A DNA stretch of 64,000 nt from a virus. Shown here in pieces: positions 1 to 7,475 of this stretch (its first letter is position 1; each line of letters begins with the position of its first letter). The notes below the pieces were generated by a model. That model saw only the letters and a program-made list of their open reading frames with translations, had not been told where the DNA came from and ran no database searches. A program made the translations under genes and the position numbers. The stretch lies in IMG/VR virus record IMGVR_UViG_3300006846_000001, positions 1 to 64,000 of that record; one strand, 5' to 3'.

Positions 1-1484
1 GGGAAGTCGTCGTCCAGGCGGTGCCGCGAGCGCATGCCGGCGGCCGTCTGGTCGAGGATCGTGAGGACGTCCCGCGACGCGGAGAAGTCCGTCATCGTGT
101 TGGTCGTCGTCGTCGCCAGCGTCTGGAGGCGGGCGAACATCAGGGCCTCGGAGAACCGGGCGTGCGCGATGAGCGCCAGGCTGGACCAGGCGTTCTGCAG
201 CTCGGGGTACGTCCGGGCCAGGATGTTGCCGACCGTCAGGCAGTAGGTGACGGCGTAGATCTGGGTGGTGCGCTGGGCGCCGCAGGTGACGCGCTGGCAC
301 GGCTTGGTGGGGGTGCCGGCGGTGGCGTCCGTGTCGTTCTGCACGGTCCACTCGCTGATGGCCCGGCCGGCGGCGTCGCCCGTGAGGATGTTGCCCAGGG
401 TGGGCGGCGTGAGGTCGGTGACGCCACCGCGGGCCGCCTGGAAGCTGACGAGGGCCTGGTCCCGGATGGGCCGTCGGGGGTTGCCGTACGTGACGACGTT
501 GTAGAGCGGCGTGGGCAGGGCGCACAGGCCACCGGCCGCCACCATGCCGCCCCGCTCGCGAGTCGCCGCGATGCCGTCGTCGATGGCCTCCCGGATGATG
601 CGGGTGACCTGGGCCGAGGACAGCATCTCGCCGTCCGCGTCCATGAGGCGACGGTTCTCGGGGTAGTCGGACATGACGGTCGCGACCGTCAGGTACTCCT
701 GGGGGCCGGCCTCGCCGTCCTTGGAGTGGCCGGCCGAGCTCGCGCCGCGGCCTCGGTGGGTGCGGCGGAAGCCGTCGCGGCGACGCTCCAGCGCCCTGTC
801 GACGTCCGCGAGGGTGTGGGTGATGCGACCGGCGGGCGTCTCGGGGACGTCCGCGGCGAAGACGATGTCGGACAGGGCGGCCGTGGTCGTGTCGGCGGGG
901 TCCGGGGCCGGGTTGGGGGGCTGGCGGCGGGGCTGGCGGCGGGCCAGCTCGGAGCGTGAGACGCGTCGGCCCGGAACGGCGCCGGCCAGGACCGGCTCCC
1001 GGTCCCCTTCCTCCTCCTCGGCGCCGGCATCGTCGGTCGCCTCGGGGTCGTCGCCCTCGGCGGGGTCGCCGCCGTCGTTCTCGTCCTCGTCGTCGCCCTC
1101 GGCGGGGTCGCCGCCCTCGTCGCCGGCCTCCTCGGCGCGCTCGCCGCGCAGGCGGGTGACGAGGTCCTCGCGCTCGCTGGCGGCCGCCTCGGCCGCTGCG
1201 TCGCGGTAGGTCTCCTCCTCGCGGATGCGGGACACGCCGTCGAGGGCAGCCTCGAGGAGTTCGATCTCGGCGTCGTTGTCGTCGCCCAGACCCTCCAGGT
1301 AGGTGCGCAGGGTCTCCAGCTCGGCGTCGGTCAGGGGGTCGCCCTGCCAGGACAGGAGGCGGGACTCGGGCTCGGTGTCACCCTCGGCCGGCTCGGGGAC
1401 GGTGGCGTCCACCAGCCGCTGAGCGAGAGCGACGATCTCCTCCGACGCGCCGTAGGCGGTCAGGAGCTGGATGAGGGTTTCCAT
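1..1484 (-). CDS. Major capsid protein with acidic scaffold-like N-terminus (3' end beyond window)
   Basis: The frame is open from ATG 1484 to the window edge (about 494 codons, no stop). Residues 1-115 look helical. Residues 119-163 are almost entirely Asp/Glu/Gly/Ala and include two GGDPAEGDD units. Residues 172-190 are Arg/Pro-rich, and a globular region follows from about residue 200 (TPLYNVVTYGNP, TPPTLGNILTGDAAG, AWSSLALIAHARFSEAL). An acidic helical N-terminal domain in front of a large globular domain, directly after portal and protease genes, fits a capsid protein with a built-in scaffolding (delta) domain that the protease removes. The family call rests on gene order and architecture, not on a recognised signature. 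A GAGG lies about 11 nt before the ATG. It is separated from the protease gene by the structured RNA region and probably has its own promoter near 1640. Confidence 0.65.
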   Translation of the reverse strand, partial: METLIQLLTAYGASEEIVALAQRLVDATVPEPAEGDTEPESRLLSWQGDPLTDAELETLRTYLEGLGDDNDAEIELLEAALDGVSRIREEETYRDAAAEAAASEREDLVTRLRGERAEEAGDEGGDPAEGDDEDENDGGDPAEGDDPEATDDAGAEEEEGDREPVLAGAVPGRRVSRSELARRQPRRQPPNPAPDPADTTTAALSDIVFAADVPETPAGRITHTLADVDRALERRRDGFRRTHRGRGASSAGHSKDGEAGPQEYLTVATVMSDYPENRRLMDADGEMLSSAQVTRIIREAIDDGIAATRERGGMVAAGGLCALPTPLYNVVTYGNPRRPIRDQALVSFQAARGGVTDLTPPTLGNILTGDAAGRAISEWTVQNDTDATAGTPTKPCQRVTCGAQRTTQIYAVTYCLTVGNILARTYPELQNAWSSLALIAHARFSEALMFARLQTLATTTTNTMTDFSASRDVLTILDQTAAGMRSRHRLDDDF

Positions 1485-1622
1485 GCGGAAGGGCCTCGCT
1501 TCGGGTCGTACGTGGGGGCGTACGCCAGACGCGATCCTCGGGGCGCACGCAAGAACGGTGCAGGCCCTCGGGACCTATGGCCGCTACCGGAGCCGCCCTA
1601 GGGACGGCTGGAAGCTGACGGG

Positions 1623-1652
1623 ATCGTAGGACGTAGGTGACGGCGGGTGCAA
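1623..1652 (-). promoter_or_regulatory. Candidate promoter for the capsid gene
   Basis: On the minus strand TTGCAC (1652-1647) is followed after 18 bp by TACGAT (1628-1623), about 140 bp before the capsid ATG and just downstream of the 1713-1744 hairpin. Unlike most promoters here it lacks the CTAAC palindrome, so it may be expressed independently of that regulon. Assigned by eye only. Confidence 0.35.
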
Positions 1653-1712
1653 GCACCTTGACGCCGTCGAGGCTCAGAGAGGGGGCGTGAGGCGGGAGCG
1701 TCCGGGGACGCG

Positions 1713-1744
1713 AAGAAGCCCCCGACCGGAGTCGGGGGCTTCTT
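1713..1744 (-). terminator. Intrinsic terminator ending the structured-RNA transcript
   Basis: A perfect 14-bp stem (1713-1726 with 1731-1744) closed by a 4-nt loop. The stem base is A/T-flanked (AAGAAG...CTTCTT), so it could stop transcription from either side. It lies between the structured RNA region and the capsid gene. Confidence 0.7.
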
Positions 1745-1864
1745 TGAGCACGCGCAGGCACCTCCTGCGTGGGCGTCACACCCTGCGTTCAAGGCCGCCC
1801 CGGGCCTCGCTCCTCCGTGGTCGATGCGTTCGAACGGGGCCGGGTGGGTGTGGCGCCCACGCAG

Positions 1865-1897
1865 GGCCGGGCCTCTCTACGGCGAAGAGGCCCGGCC
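1865..1897 (-). terminator. Strong GC hairpin, possible terminator
   Basis: A perfect 12-bp stem (1865-1876 with 1886-1897) with a 9-nt loop, in the distal part of the non-coding transcript. It has no U-tract, so it could be an RNA stability element instead of a terminator. Confidence 0.45.
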
Positions 1898-1955
1898 GCT
1901 GCGCTGGTATTGCGGGTGCCGGCATCGGGCCGGCGTGTTGGGAGCAGGGAGTCCC

Positions 1956-2045
1956 GTCCCTGCGGGGGCCGCACCAGCCCGGAGCAGTGACCGTGGATGG
2001 GAGTCCGGTGGCCAGTCTCGGAGTCGGTGCGGCCCCCGCAGGGAC
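1956..2045. repeat. 20-bp perfect inverted repeat, 50-nt loop
   Basis: Positions 1956-1975 and 2026-2045 are exact reverse complements over 20 bp, so the minus-strand RNA can form a long GC-rich stem. Its outer arm abuts the 2042-2122 stem and shares four bases with it, so the two stems can fully form together only if one gives up a few pairs. Confidence 0.85.
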
Positions 2046-2122
2046 CGACCCTGAACAGCCCTGGCGGGGTGGGGCTGGTCATCACCAGGCGGGCGGAGGG
2101 CGCCTGCGCTCAGGGTCGGTCC
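2042..2122. repeat. 13-bp perfect inverted repeat with inner hairpin
   Basis: Positions 2042-2054 pair exactly with 2110-2122. Inside lies a smaller CAGCCC/GGGCTG hairpin. Together with the 1956-2045 stem this gives a two-domain RNA fold downstream of the permuted tRNA. I see no tRNA-like T-arm in it. Confidence 0.8.
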
Positions 2123-2385
2123 GCCGCGGGCGGCGGGTGGGTGGTCGAGGCCCCGGTGACCGGCGACGAGTGGCGGTTCTGCGTGGCCGGCCCCCGGGGT
2201 CCTCGCGTCGCCTCCACCTGCCACGGGGGGCGAGGCGTGGTGGAGGTGTGCCGGCGGCCGCCGCCTGGGAGGCGGATCCAGGCAGCGGCCGGCGGAGGGA
2301 TGTTCGGTGCCAGGGAGCCAGGCGTTGGCCACGTAGAACCCTGGGCGAGCGGCGGGCCACCCATGTGGTTGGCCGCTCTCACCGA

Positions 2386-2464
2386 ACAAGAAACCCGGTG
2401 CTCTGACCGTTGAGCTACCAGCCCTCGTTGTGGACTGGACGGGAGTCGAACCCGCATCTTCCGG
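2386..2464 (-). tRNA. Permuted tRNA-Arg (anticodon UCU), 3' half encoded before 5' half
   Basis: Reading the minus strand, the 3' half comes first: CCGG (2464-2461), variable AAGAT, T-arm GCGGG-TTCGACT-CCCGT (2455-2439), acceptor CCAGTCC (2438-2432), discriminator A2431. Six nt later the 5' half starts: acceptor GGGCTGG (2424-2418), TA, D-arm GCTC-AACGGTCA-GAGC (2415-2400), A26, CCGGG, then TTTCTTG with UCU at positions 34-36, and U39 at 2386. GGGCTGG pairs with CCAGTCC over all 7 bp (one G-U), and CCGGG pairs with U39+CCGG, so only the permuted order gives a full cloverleaf. No CCA is encoded. U37 is unusual for an Arg-UCU tRNA. The splice points are inferred: U39 is followed by intron sequence able to pair with the exon end, and a G precedes 2464. 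Confidence 0.7.
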
Positions 2465-2792
2465 CGATTTGGTTGAGGCGTCATGGCCGGCGGTCCCGGC
2501 GGATGGCCGGTGCTCCGACTACCACCTCAACGATGGTGTGACCTCCCCTGGGATCAGACACCCACCGGTGTTGCTAGTGGGGCTCCCGCAGGTCGTGCCT
2601 CCCCAGCCTCGCGGCTGGGTTCACTACCCCAGGGGTGGTCGCTGGCCGTTGTGGCCGGGCAGGTACCGGGGAGTCCCCCCAGCCCGTGGGCTGAGCGATG
2701 GTTCCCTCGAAGATGTGGCTCCGCTCCCCGGCACGCTCATGGCGTCGGCGGTGGCCCACCTTGCGGGCTGCCCGGCCACTGGCCAGGCGGTT

Positions 2793-2808
2793 GGTTCAGT
2801 TTTCAAGG
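2793..2808 (-). promoter_or_regulatory. rRNA-leader-like element (boxA-like)
   Basis: On the minus strand this reads CCTTGAAAACTGAACC, about 45 nt after the -10 box of the 2857 promoter. Very similar TTTGAAAACTGAA-type strings occur in bacterial pre-rRNA leaders and spacers near antitermination and processing signals. In a non-coding transcript this suggests an antitermination or RNA-processing role. The resemblance is seen; the function is inferred. Confidence 0.4.
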
Positions 2809-2856
2809 ACCGGGGGCCGGTGGCCCCGGGGGGCCGTTGGCCTTGCAAGAGAGACA

Positions 2857-2870
2857 CTAACCCGGGTTAG
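2857..2870 (-). promoter_or_regulatory. CTAAC palindrome and promoter of the structured RNA
   Basis: Perfect CTAACCCGGGTTAG. TTGACC lies upstream and TAGTGT forms the -10, with an 18-bp spacer. This copy drives the non-coding tRNA-bearing transcript, not an ATG. Confidence 0.8.
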
Positions 2871-2902
2871 CGCAGCAGGTCAAGCGTTTGGGCGGAACTT
2901 TT

Positions 2903-2916
2903 CTAACCCGGGTTTG
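2903..2916 (-). promoter_or_regulatory. Second, imperfect CTAAC palindrome
   Basis: CTAACCCGGGTTTG (12 of 14 matches), 33 bp upstream of the first copy. Paired sites suggest cooperative binding of the regulator here. It is the only closely spaced pair in the window. Confidence 0.55.
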
Positions 2917-3018
2917 TTTGGGCAGGTCGCAGGGGCTGCGGACGCGTGCCGGCCCCCGCCTGGTGGGGCGGGGGCCGGGCTTGTGGGGGTATGGATGGGG
3001 CCGTTGGCCCTTGTAGTC

Positions 3019-4674
3019 CTAGCCCTTGAGGCTGGCCACTACGCGATCGCGGCGGGAGGCGAGGAGGCGTCGCCGAGCGTCGGCGGTCTCGCGTGCCCTC
3101 TGCGCTCCCAGCACCTGGCCTACGCCGTCAGCGATGCCAGCGGCGATGGCCTCGCGGACCTCCGCTGCCAGAGCGGCGGCCGGGTCCGCCTCGCCTCGTG
3201 CAGCGGCGGCGAGGAGTGCCATGTCCCGGGCGCCCGCGGCGACGAGGGCTGTGACGGTCCCGCCCGATGCGACCTGCGCGCGGGGAACAGGGAAGCCGGG
3301 GCCGTTGACGCAGTGGGCGATGATCAGCTCCAGGGTGCCGCCGATCCATCGCCAGTCCCCTGAGGGGCTGGCGGCCCGGAGCTTGCGCATGGTCAGCTCG
3401 TTGTCCCACACGTCCGGGAGGCCCGCGCCGTGGACCCATACGCCGTAGCGGTCCTCGCCTGCTGTGATCTGGGCGGCCTGGGTGCTCACGTCGTCGTAGT
3501 GGTTGAGGGCGGCCCGGTAGGAGAGCATGACGTCGGCGTGGCCGCCGCCCAGCGTCAGGTTGCCGCTGGGGCGGAGGGTCCCGTCATCGAGCTCGATGTG
3601 GCCGGGCTGGAACCACCGGTACCCGGATGCTGAGTGGGGCGTGAGGACGCACTGCCCGGAGGGGGAGCCGGTGTGGCACTGGCCCCACATGGCGATGTGC
3701 CCCAGGACCTCACCGGAGGGGAGGTACTGCATCGGGACGCCGCGCAGGGTGCGGCCCGTGTCGGGGTCCTCCACAGTGATGACGTCGTCGTTGCTGAAGC
3801 CCGGGTCGGTGAAGTAGGCGGCCGGGGGACGCACGGGGATGGTGGAGGTGGTGGCCGCGGCGGCGAGGGCTTGACCGTCGCAATCACCTCCGCAGCCACA
3901 CTCACCTCCGCACCCCGTGGCCGTGGTCTCCGGGGCGGGCTCGTGGGTGACGCGCACCGAGGCGTCACCGTCGCCTTCCTCGACGGCCGGCTCATCCTCG
4001 GGTGCGCTGTCGTCGGCGGGGGCGCCGGCGTCGGCGTAGAGGAGGGCCGCCCGCGCGAAGGCGGGGATCTGCACCTCGGTGAGGCCGCGGATGCGAGCGC
4101 GGGTGCAGCGCATGATCATGGAGTCCATGGAGTCGGCCCACATGACGACGCCGTCGTCGGGGTCCCCGTCGCCGGCCGCTGCGAGGAGTCCCTCCATGCC
4201 GGCGGCGGCGAGGACGCCGCGCAGGCCCGGGATGCTCAGGGAGTGGAGCTCGCCGGTGTCGGTGAAGATGGCCGAGGCGGTGAGGCCCTGCGCGGCGTAC
4301 ACCACGCTCATCTCCTCCTCGGACTCGGGTTCCTCGAGGTCGGTGGCCACGAACTCGACTGCCATGTCGTCGAGGTCCACGGAGACGCCCAGGGGCATGC
4401 CCTGGTCGTGCATCCGGGCGGCGACCATGCCGGCCGTCGTCTCGTCGTCCATCCACCCCTCGGCGCCGATGGTCCCGTCGCCGCGGCGTTCCATGGTGCG
4501 GATGGTCCCGATGAGGAGGGCCCCGTCGTGCCACCCGTCGTCTTCGATGTCGAGGCGGTGGGGCCAGCCTTGCCCGGGGTCGTCCCAGTAGAAGCACCCG
4601 GCGACGAAGATGCGCCCGTCGCCCGTTTGCACGTCCTCGTACGCGATGCCGGCCGGGCTCGTCCAGGTCCTCAT
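3019..4674 (-). CDS. Capsid maturation protease / minor head protein
   Basis: 551 aa. ATG 4674 overlaps the portal stop (ATGA). The N-terminal half (about residues 1-180) contains GYxVSVD-type phage protease sequence (MPLGVSVDLDD) and EMSVVYAAQG. The middle has an HIAMWGQCHTG / GQCVLTPHSA segment with conserved His and Cys, typical of actinophage capsid proteases. A Cys-rich patch (CGGECGCGGDCDG) forms a linker before it, and the C-terminal 80 residues are Ala/Arg-rich helix, suited to scaffold contact. It follows portal and precedes capsid, as expected. Active-site residues are not certain by eye. Confidence 0.7.
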   Translation of the reverse strand: MRTWTSPAGIAYEDVQTGDGRIFVAGCFYWDDPGQGWPHRLDIEDDGWHDGALLIGTIRTMERRGDGTIGAEGWMDDETTAGMVAARMHDQGMPLGVSVDLDDMAVEFVATDLEEPESEEEMSVVYAAQGLTASAIFTDTGELHSLSIPGLRGVLAAAGMEGLLAAAGDGDPDDGVVMWADSMDSMIMRCTRARIRGLTEVQIPAFARAALLYADAGAPADDSAPEDEPAVEEGDGDASVRVTHEPAPETTATGCGGECGCGGDCDGQALAAAATTSTIPVRPPAAYFTDPGFSNDDVITVEDPDTGRTLRGVPMQYLPSGEVLGHIAMWGQCHTGSPSGQCVLTPHSASGYRWFQPGHIELDDGTLRPSGNLTLGGGHADVMLSYRAALNHYDDVSTQAAQITAGEDRYGVWVHGAGLPDVWDNELTMRKLRAASPSGDWRWIGGTLELIIAHCVNGPGFPVPRAQVASGGTVTALVAAGARDMALLAAAARGEADPAAALAAEVREAIAAGIADGVGQVLGAQRARETADARRRLLASRRDRVVASLKG

Positions 4675-7280
4675 GCTGCGTCCTCCTGTCGATTGAGTTG
4701 TACCAGGATCGAGCCGGTGGAGCACTGACAGCCTCGATGGTCTCCTGGGTAGAAGTGGGATGTGGCGGGGAACGTCCCCCCGTTCGTGAGTTGCGGGTCC
4801 TGCCAGTCACTGAAGACGGTCCCGGCGAGGGCCTGATGCGGGGCGAAGGGAGCGGAGGGGAAGCCCACGTTCCAGGTGAGGGCCACGACTCGGATGCCCT
4901 GGGCGGCGAGGCGCTCGCGCCAGCGGGGGCCCGTCAGCAGACCTGGCGGACCGACTTGGCCCACGAGGCCGGCCGGAGCGAACCCGCTCTGGCCCCCACC
5001 GGCGACGGTCAGGGCGTCGCGGATGATGCCGGCGGGCACCGACAGCGTCAGATCAGCCTCGCCTCCCTCAGCGTCTACGGCCTGGAAGATGCGGGGCGCT
5101 GCGTAGGCCAGGAGGCCGAGGTACAGGGCAGTCCAGCCGGCGTCACGGTCGGTGCTCCCGTCATCGGGCGTGGCGTCGGTGGTTGAGCTGGTGGCCACAG
5201 CGGTGGCGGCGGCCGCCTCAGCGTCAGTGACCCAGGCGTCCCACTGGCCGCGTAGGTCCTCGAAGGCGCCGACCAGGAGCTGCTCAGGGTCAGTGACGGG
5301 TGAGCGTTCGGTGCCCAGGATGAGGCCCACCGATTCGGCGGGCACGCCGTTGACCTCGTCGCGCGCCTCGGGGTCGCCTTGCACGGACCCGCGGATGCGG
5401 TTGCCTGCTCGGGTGAGGGCCCTGTTCATCTCGCCGGACGCGGCGACTTGGAGGCGGTCCCGGAGGCGGGTCTCGATGCCGTCAAGGGTCTCGCCGAGGC
5501 CGGTGAGCTCGACGCCCGCGGCGGTGAGGCCGGCGGCCGTGTCACTCGCAGCGTCATCCTCGGGCGGCTCGGCCGGCTCAGTGTCGGGGGTGGGGTCGCC
5601 GCCCTCCTCGGGGGTGGCGTCATCGGCCGGCGGTGCGTCCTCGGGGACGGCCTCGGATACTTCGATGGCGGCCTCGGCGCCGGCCTTGGCTGCGATCTCG
5701 GAGGGGATGAGGACGGGCTTGTGCGGGTCGAGGCCCAGCGCCTCGGGGGGCAGGAGGCGCAGGAAGTTGAAGAGCTGGGCTGTGATGTCCTGGCCGATGC
5801 CGGACTTCTCGAGGGCGTAGCGGCGGAGGCGCTCCTCCTCTGTGGGGGCGTCGGACTCGGCGAAGCCCAGGTGTCCGCGGTACGCCTCGTCGCTGATGAC
5901 GATGGCCTCATGGGCCTTCTGTGCGTCAGCGGCGCGGTTGGGTCGCACCACCAGCCGGGAGGGGTCCACGCCGAAGACGATGCGGCGGACCCACTGGCGG
6001 TCGTGGCCGTGCCCGAGGAGGGCGGGGCGCAGGTGCACGGCCGTGAGGCCGATGGCGGGGATTTGGGCGGTGGGCTCCACGTGGGCCTTCCACGTGGAGT
6101 CCTCGATTTGCCAGCCCGTCCAGTGGTTGGCGTCAGCGATGCCGGTGAGGACCTCAACGGGCAGGTCGACGCCGTGCGCGATCCGCTCGATGAGGAACTT
6201 CATGCGGCCGATCGCTTCCTTGTCGATCGTCCGGTCGAGGAGTAGGTGGCGGACCTTCTCGAGGATGCTGCCGGGTCCCTTGATGATGTGGGGGACGACG
6301 CTGGCGGCGGACCCGTCATCCTCGTTGGGAGCGATGAGGCTCCGCACGAGGCTCGTCTCGAATTGCGTCCACCCGTCGGCGGGCGTCTGGTCAGCCGGGT
6401 CGGGGGTGGGCGTCTGGCCGGCGGCGCCCTGGGCGCGCTGGGGCTTGGGCGGGTCCAGCTCGGAGGGGAGGAGGAGGATGCCGGCGGGGTTGCGGCTCTT
6501 GCCCACGGCGCGGAACTGCCGCGAGTAGATGAGCAGCTCCTCCAGCTCATCGATGACCGACCCGATGCCGGCGTCGGCGATGTCGGGCCACTCGGTGTCG
6601 CGGCGCCAGACGCGGTAGAGGAGGTCGTCGGGCGCCAGCTCGCGGCCGGGGTCCTTGGGGCTGGACTTGAGGAGGATGCTGTCCTGCCCGCGGCCGGCGA
6701 CGATGTTGCTCTTGGAGTAGACCTGCCACACCTCGTCGTCGATGACGGGGTCGAATTCGTCGGCGCCGCGGCCCACCAGGTACGCCTCGCCGGTGGCCGT
6801 CAGGTTCTCGCCGAATCCGCGCATGAGGCCGGCCTGCCCGTCGGGGCCGGCGGTGATGCGCTCATGCTCGGATAGGGCGTCCGCTGCGATCTGCGGGGGC
6901 AGCTTGATCTCAGGGTCGTCGACGGCTTGGTCGACGGGCACGGGCGCCTCGGCCGGGTCCACGATGACGCCCGGGTAGAGGGTCACCCGGGATAGGGCGT
7001 TGCCCATGAACCGCACAGCGAACTTCGCTTCGGGGACTGAGCGGATGAAGGACCAGATGGCCTTGTCCCGCTCGGAGGGCTTCGTGATGATGCGCCGTCC
7101 GTCGCGGGTCGTCAGATCGATGCGCCGCGCCGCGGCCGTCAGGGACCGGGCGGGGGGTGCAGAAGCGGCCGGCGCCTCGATGGCAGGAGACGCCGCAGGA
7201 GGGGCCGGAGCGGGGCGTCCAGGACGCGACGCGAGCACGACGGACGCGCCGGCGCGGTCGCCTGTGTCGTCAGCAGCCAT
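4671..7280 (-). CDS. Portal protein fused to MuF-like C-terminal domain
   Basis: 869 aa, longer than ordinary portals (450-550 aa). Residues 1-60 are a low-complexity Ala/Pro leader. About 60-500 is the portal part (RDKAIWSFIRSVPEAKFAVRF, GVDLPVEVLTGIADANHWTGW). An acidic Pro/Glu/Thr linker follows at about 540-600. The C-terminus (about 640-869) ends with the MuF-type signature SHFYPGDHRGCQCSTGS, usually a separate head-morphogenesis protein. The product would sit at the capsid vertex and carry the MuF domain into the procapsid. Gene order (terminase upstream, protease downstream) supports this. Confidence 0.85.
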   Translation of the reverse strand: MAADDTGDRAGASVVLASRPGRPAPAPPAASPAIEAPAASAPPARSLTAAARRIDLTTRDGRRIITKPSERDKAIWSFIRSVPEAKFAVRFMGNALSRVTLYPGVIVDPAEAPVPVDQAVDDPEIKLPPQIAADALSEHERITAGPDGQAGLMRGFGENLTATGEAYLVGRGADEFDPVIDDEVWQVYSKSNIVAGRGQDSILLKSSPKDPGRELAPDDLLYRVWRRDTEWPDIADAGIGSVIDELEELLIYSRQFRAVGKSRNPAGILLLPSELDPPKPQRAQGAAGQTPTPDPADQTPADGWTQFETSLVRSLIAPNEDDGSAASVVPHIIKGPGSILEKVRHLLLDRTIDKEAIGRMKFLIERIAHGVDLPVEVLTGIADANHWTGWQIEDSTWKAHVEPTAQIPAIGLTAVHLRPALLGHGHDRQWVRRIVFGVDPSRLVVRPNRAADAQKAHEAIVISDEAYRGHLGFAESDAPTEEERLRRYALEKSGIGQDITAQLFNFLRLLPPEALGLDPHKPVLIPSEIAAKAGAEAAIEVSEAVPEDAPPADDATPEEGGDPTPDTEPAEPPEDDAASDTAAGLTAAGVELTGLGETLDGIETRLRDRLQVAASGEMNRALTRAGNRIRGSVQGDPEARDEVNGVPAESVGLILGTERSPVTDPEQLLVGAFEDLRGQWDAWVTDAEAAAATAVATSSTTDATPDDGSTDRDAGWTALYLGLLAYAAPRIFQAVDAEGGEADLTLSVPAGIIRDALTVAGGGQSGFAPAGLVGQVGPPGLLTGPRWRERLAAQGIRVVALTWNVGFPSAPFAPHQALAGTVFSDWQDPQLTNGGTFPATSHFYPGDHRGCQCSTGSILVQLNRQEDAA

Positions 7281-7475
7281 CGCGGCGCCGCACCGGGAGG
7301 GGATGCCTGGGCACGATGCCGCTGAGCGTACCTGTCGCCATCGAGGCGGGCAGGGGACCAGACGCGCATCGGCCCCCGGACGGGGGGCGTCCCAGGGGCC
7401 GAGCTGTGGAACTGAGTTGGGGCCGGGAGGGAGGTCCCGGGGCTGTAGAGGCTACCGGCCCGGGACCGGCCGGCG

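Larger units (their letters stand above)
1745..2848 (-). ncRNA. Non-coding transcript carrying a permuted tRNA-Arg and nested hairpins
   Basis: About 1.1 kb without a credible protein gene, starting just after the palindrome promoter at 2857-2870 and ending at the hairpin at 1713-1744. From 5' to 3' the predicted RNA contains an rRNA-leader-like element (2808-2793), a GCGA-tetraloop hairpin with 7-bp stem near 2625-2608, a stem of GTTGAGG with CCTCAAC just before the tRNA 3' half, the permuted tRNA (2464-2386), a hairpin near 2378-2347, and two long stems (2122-2042 and 2045-1956). The arrangement (3' exon, then 5' exon, each flanked by structured RNA) is what a permuted group I intron-exon unit looks like. 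I could not identify the P7/P3 catalytic core with certainty, so the ribozyme part is inference. Confidence 0.55.

Noticed and set aside
1378-1779. Alternative minus-strand frame over the capsid start
   Set aside because: Composition is Arg/Pro/Ser without structure, and it overlaps the well-supported capsid N-terminus and the terminator.
2110-2484. Minus-strand frame across the permuted tRNA
   Set aside because: It runs through the tRNA halves and hairpins, has no ribosome site, and is better explained as structured RNA.
7455-7473. Hairpin between the 196-aa gene and the portal gene as a terminator
   Set aside because: Only a 6-bp stem without a U-tract; too weak to call, and portal needs a promoter from upstream.
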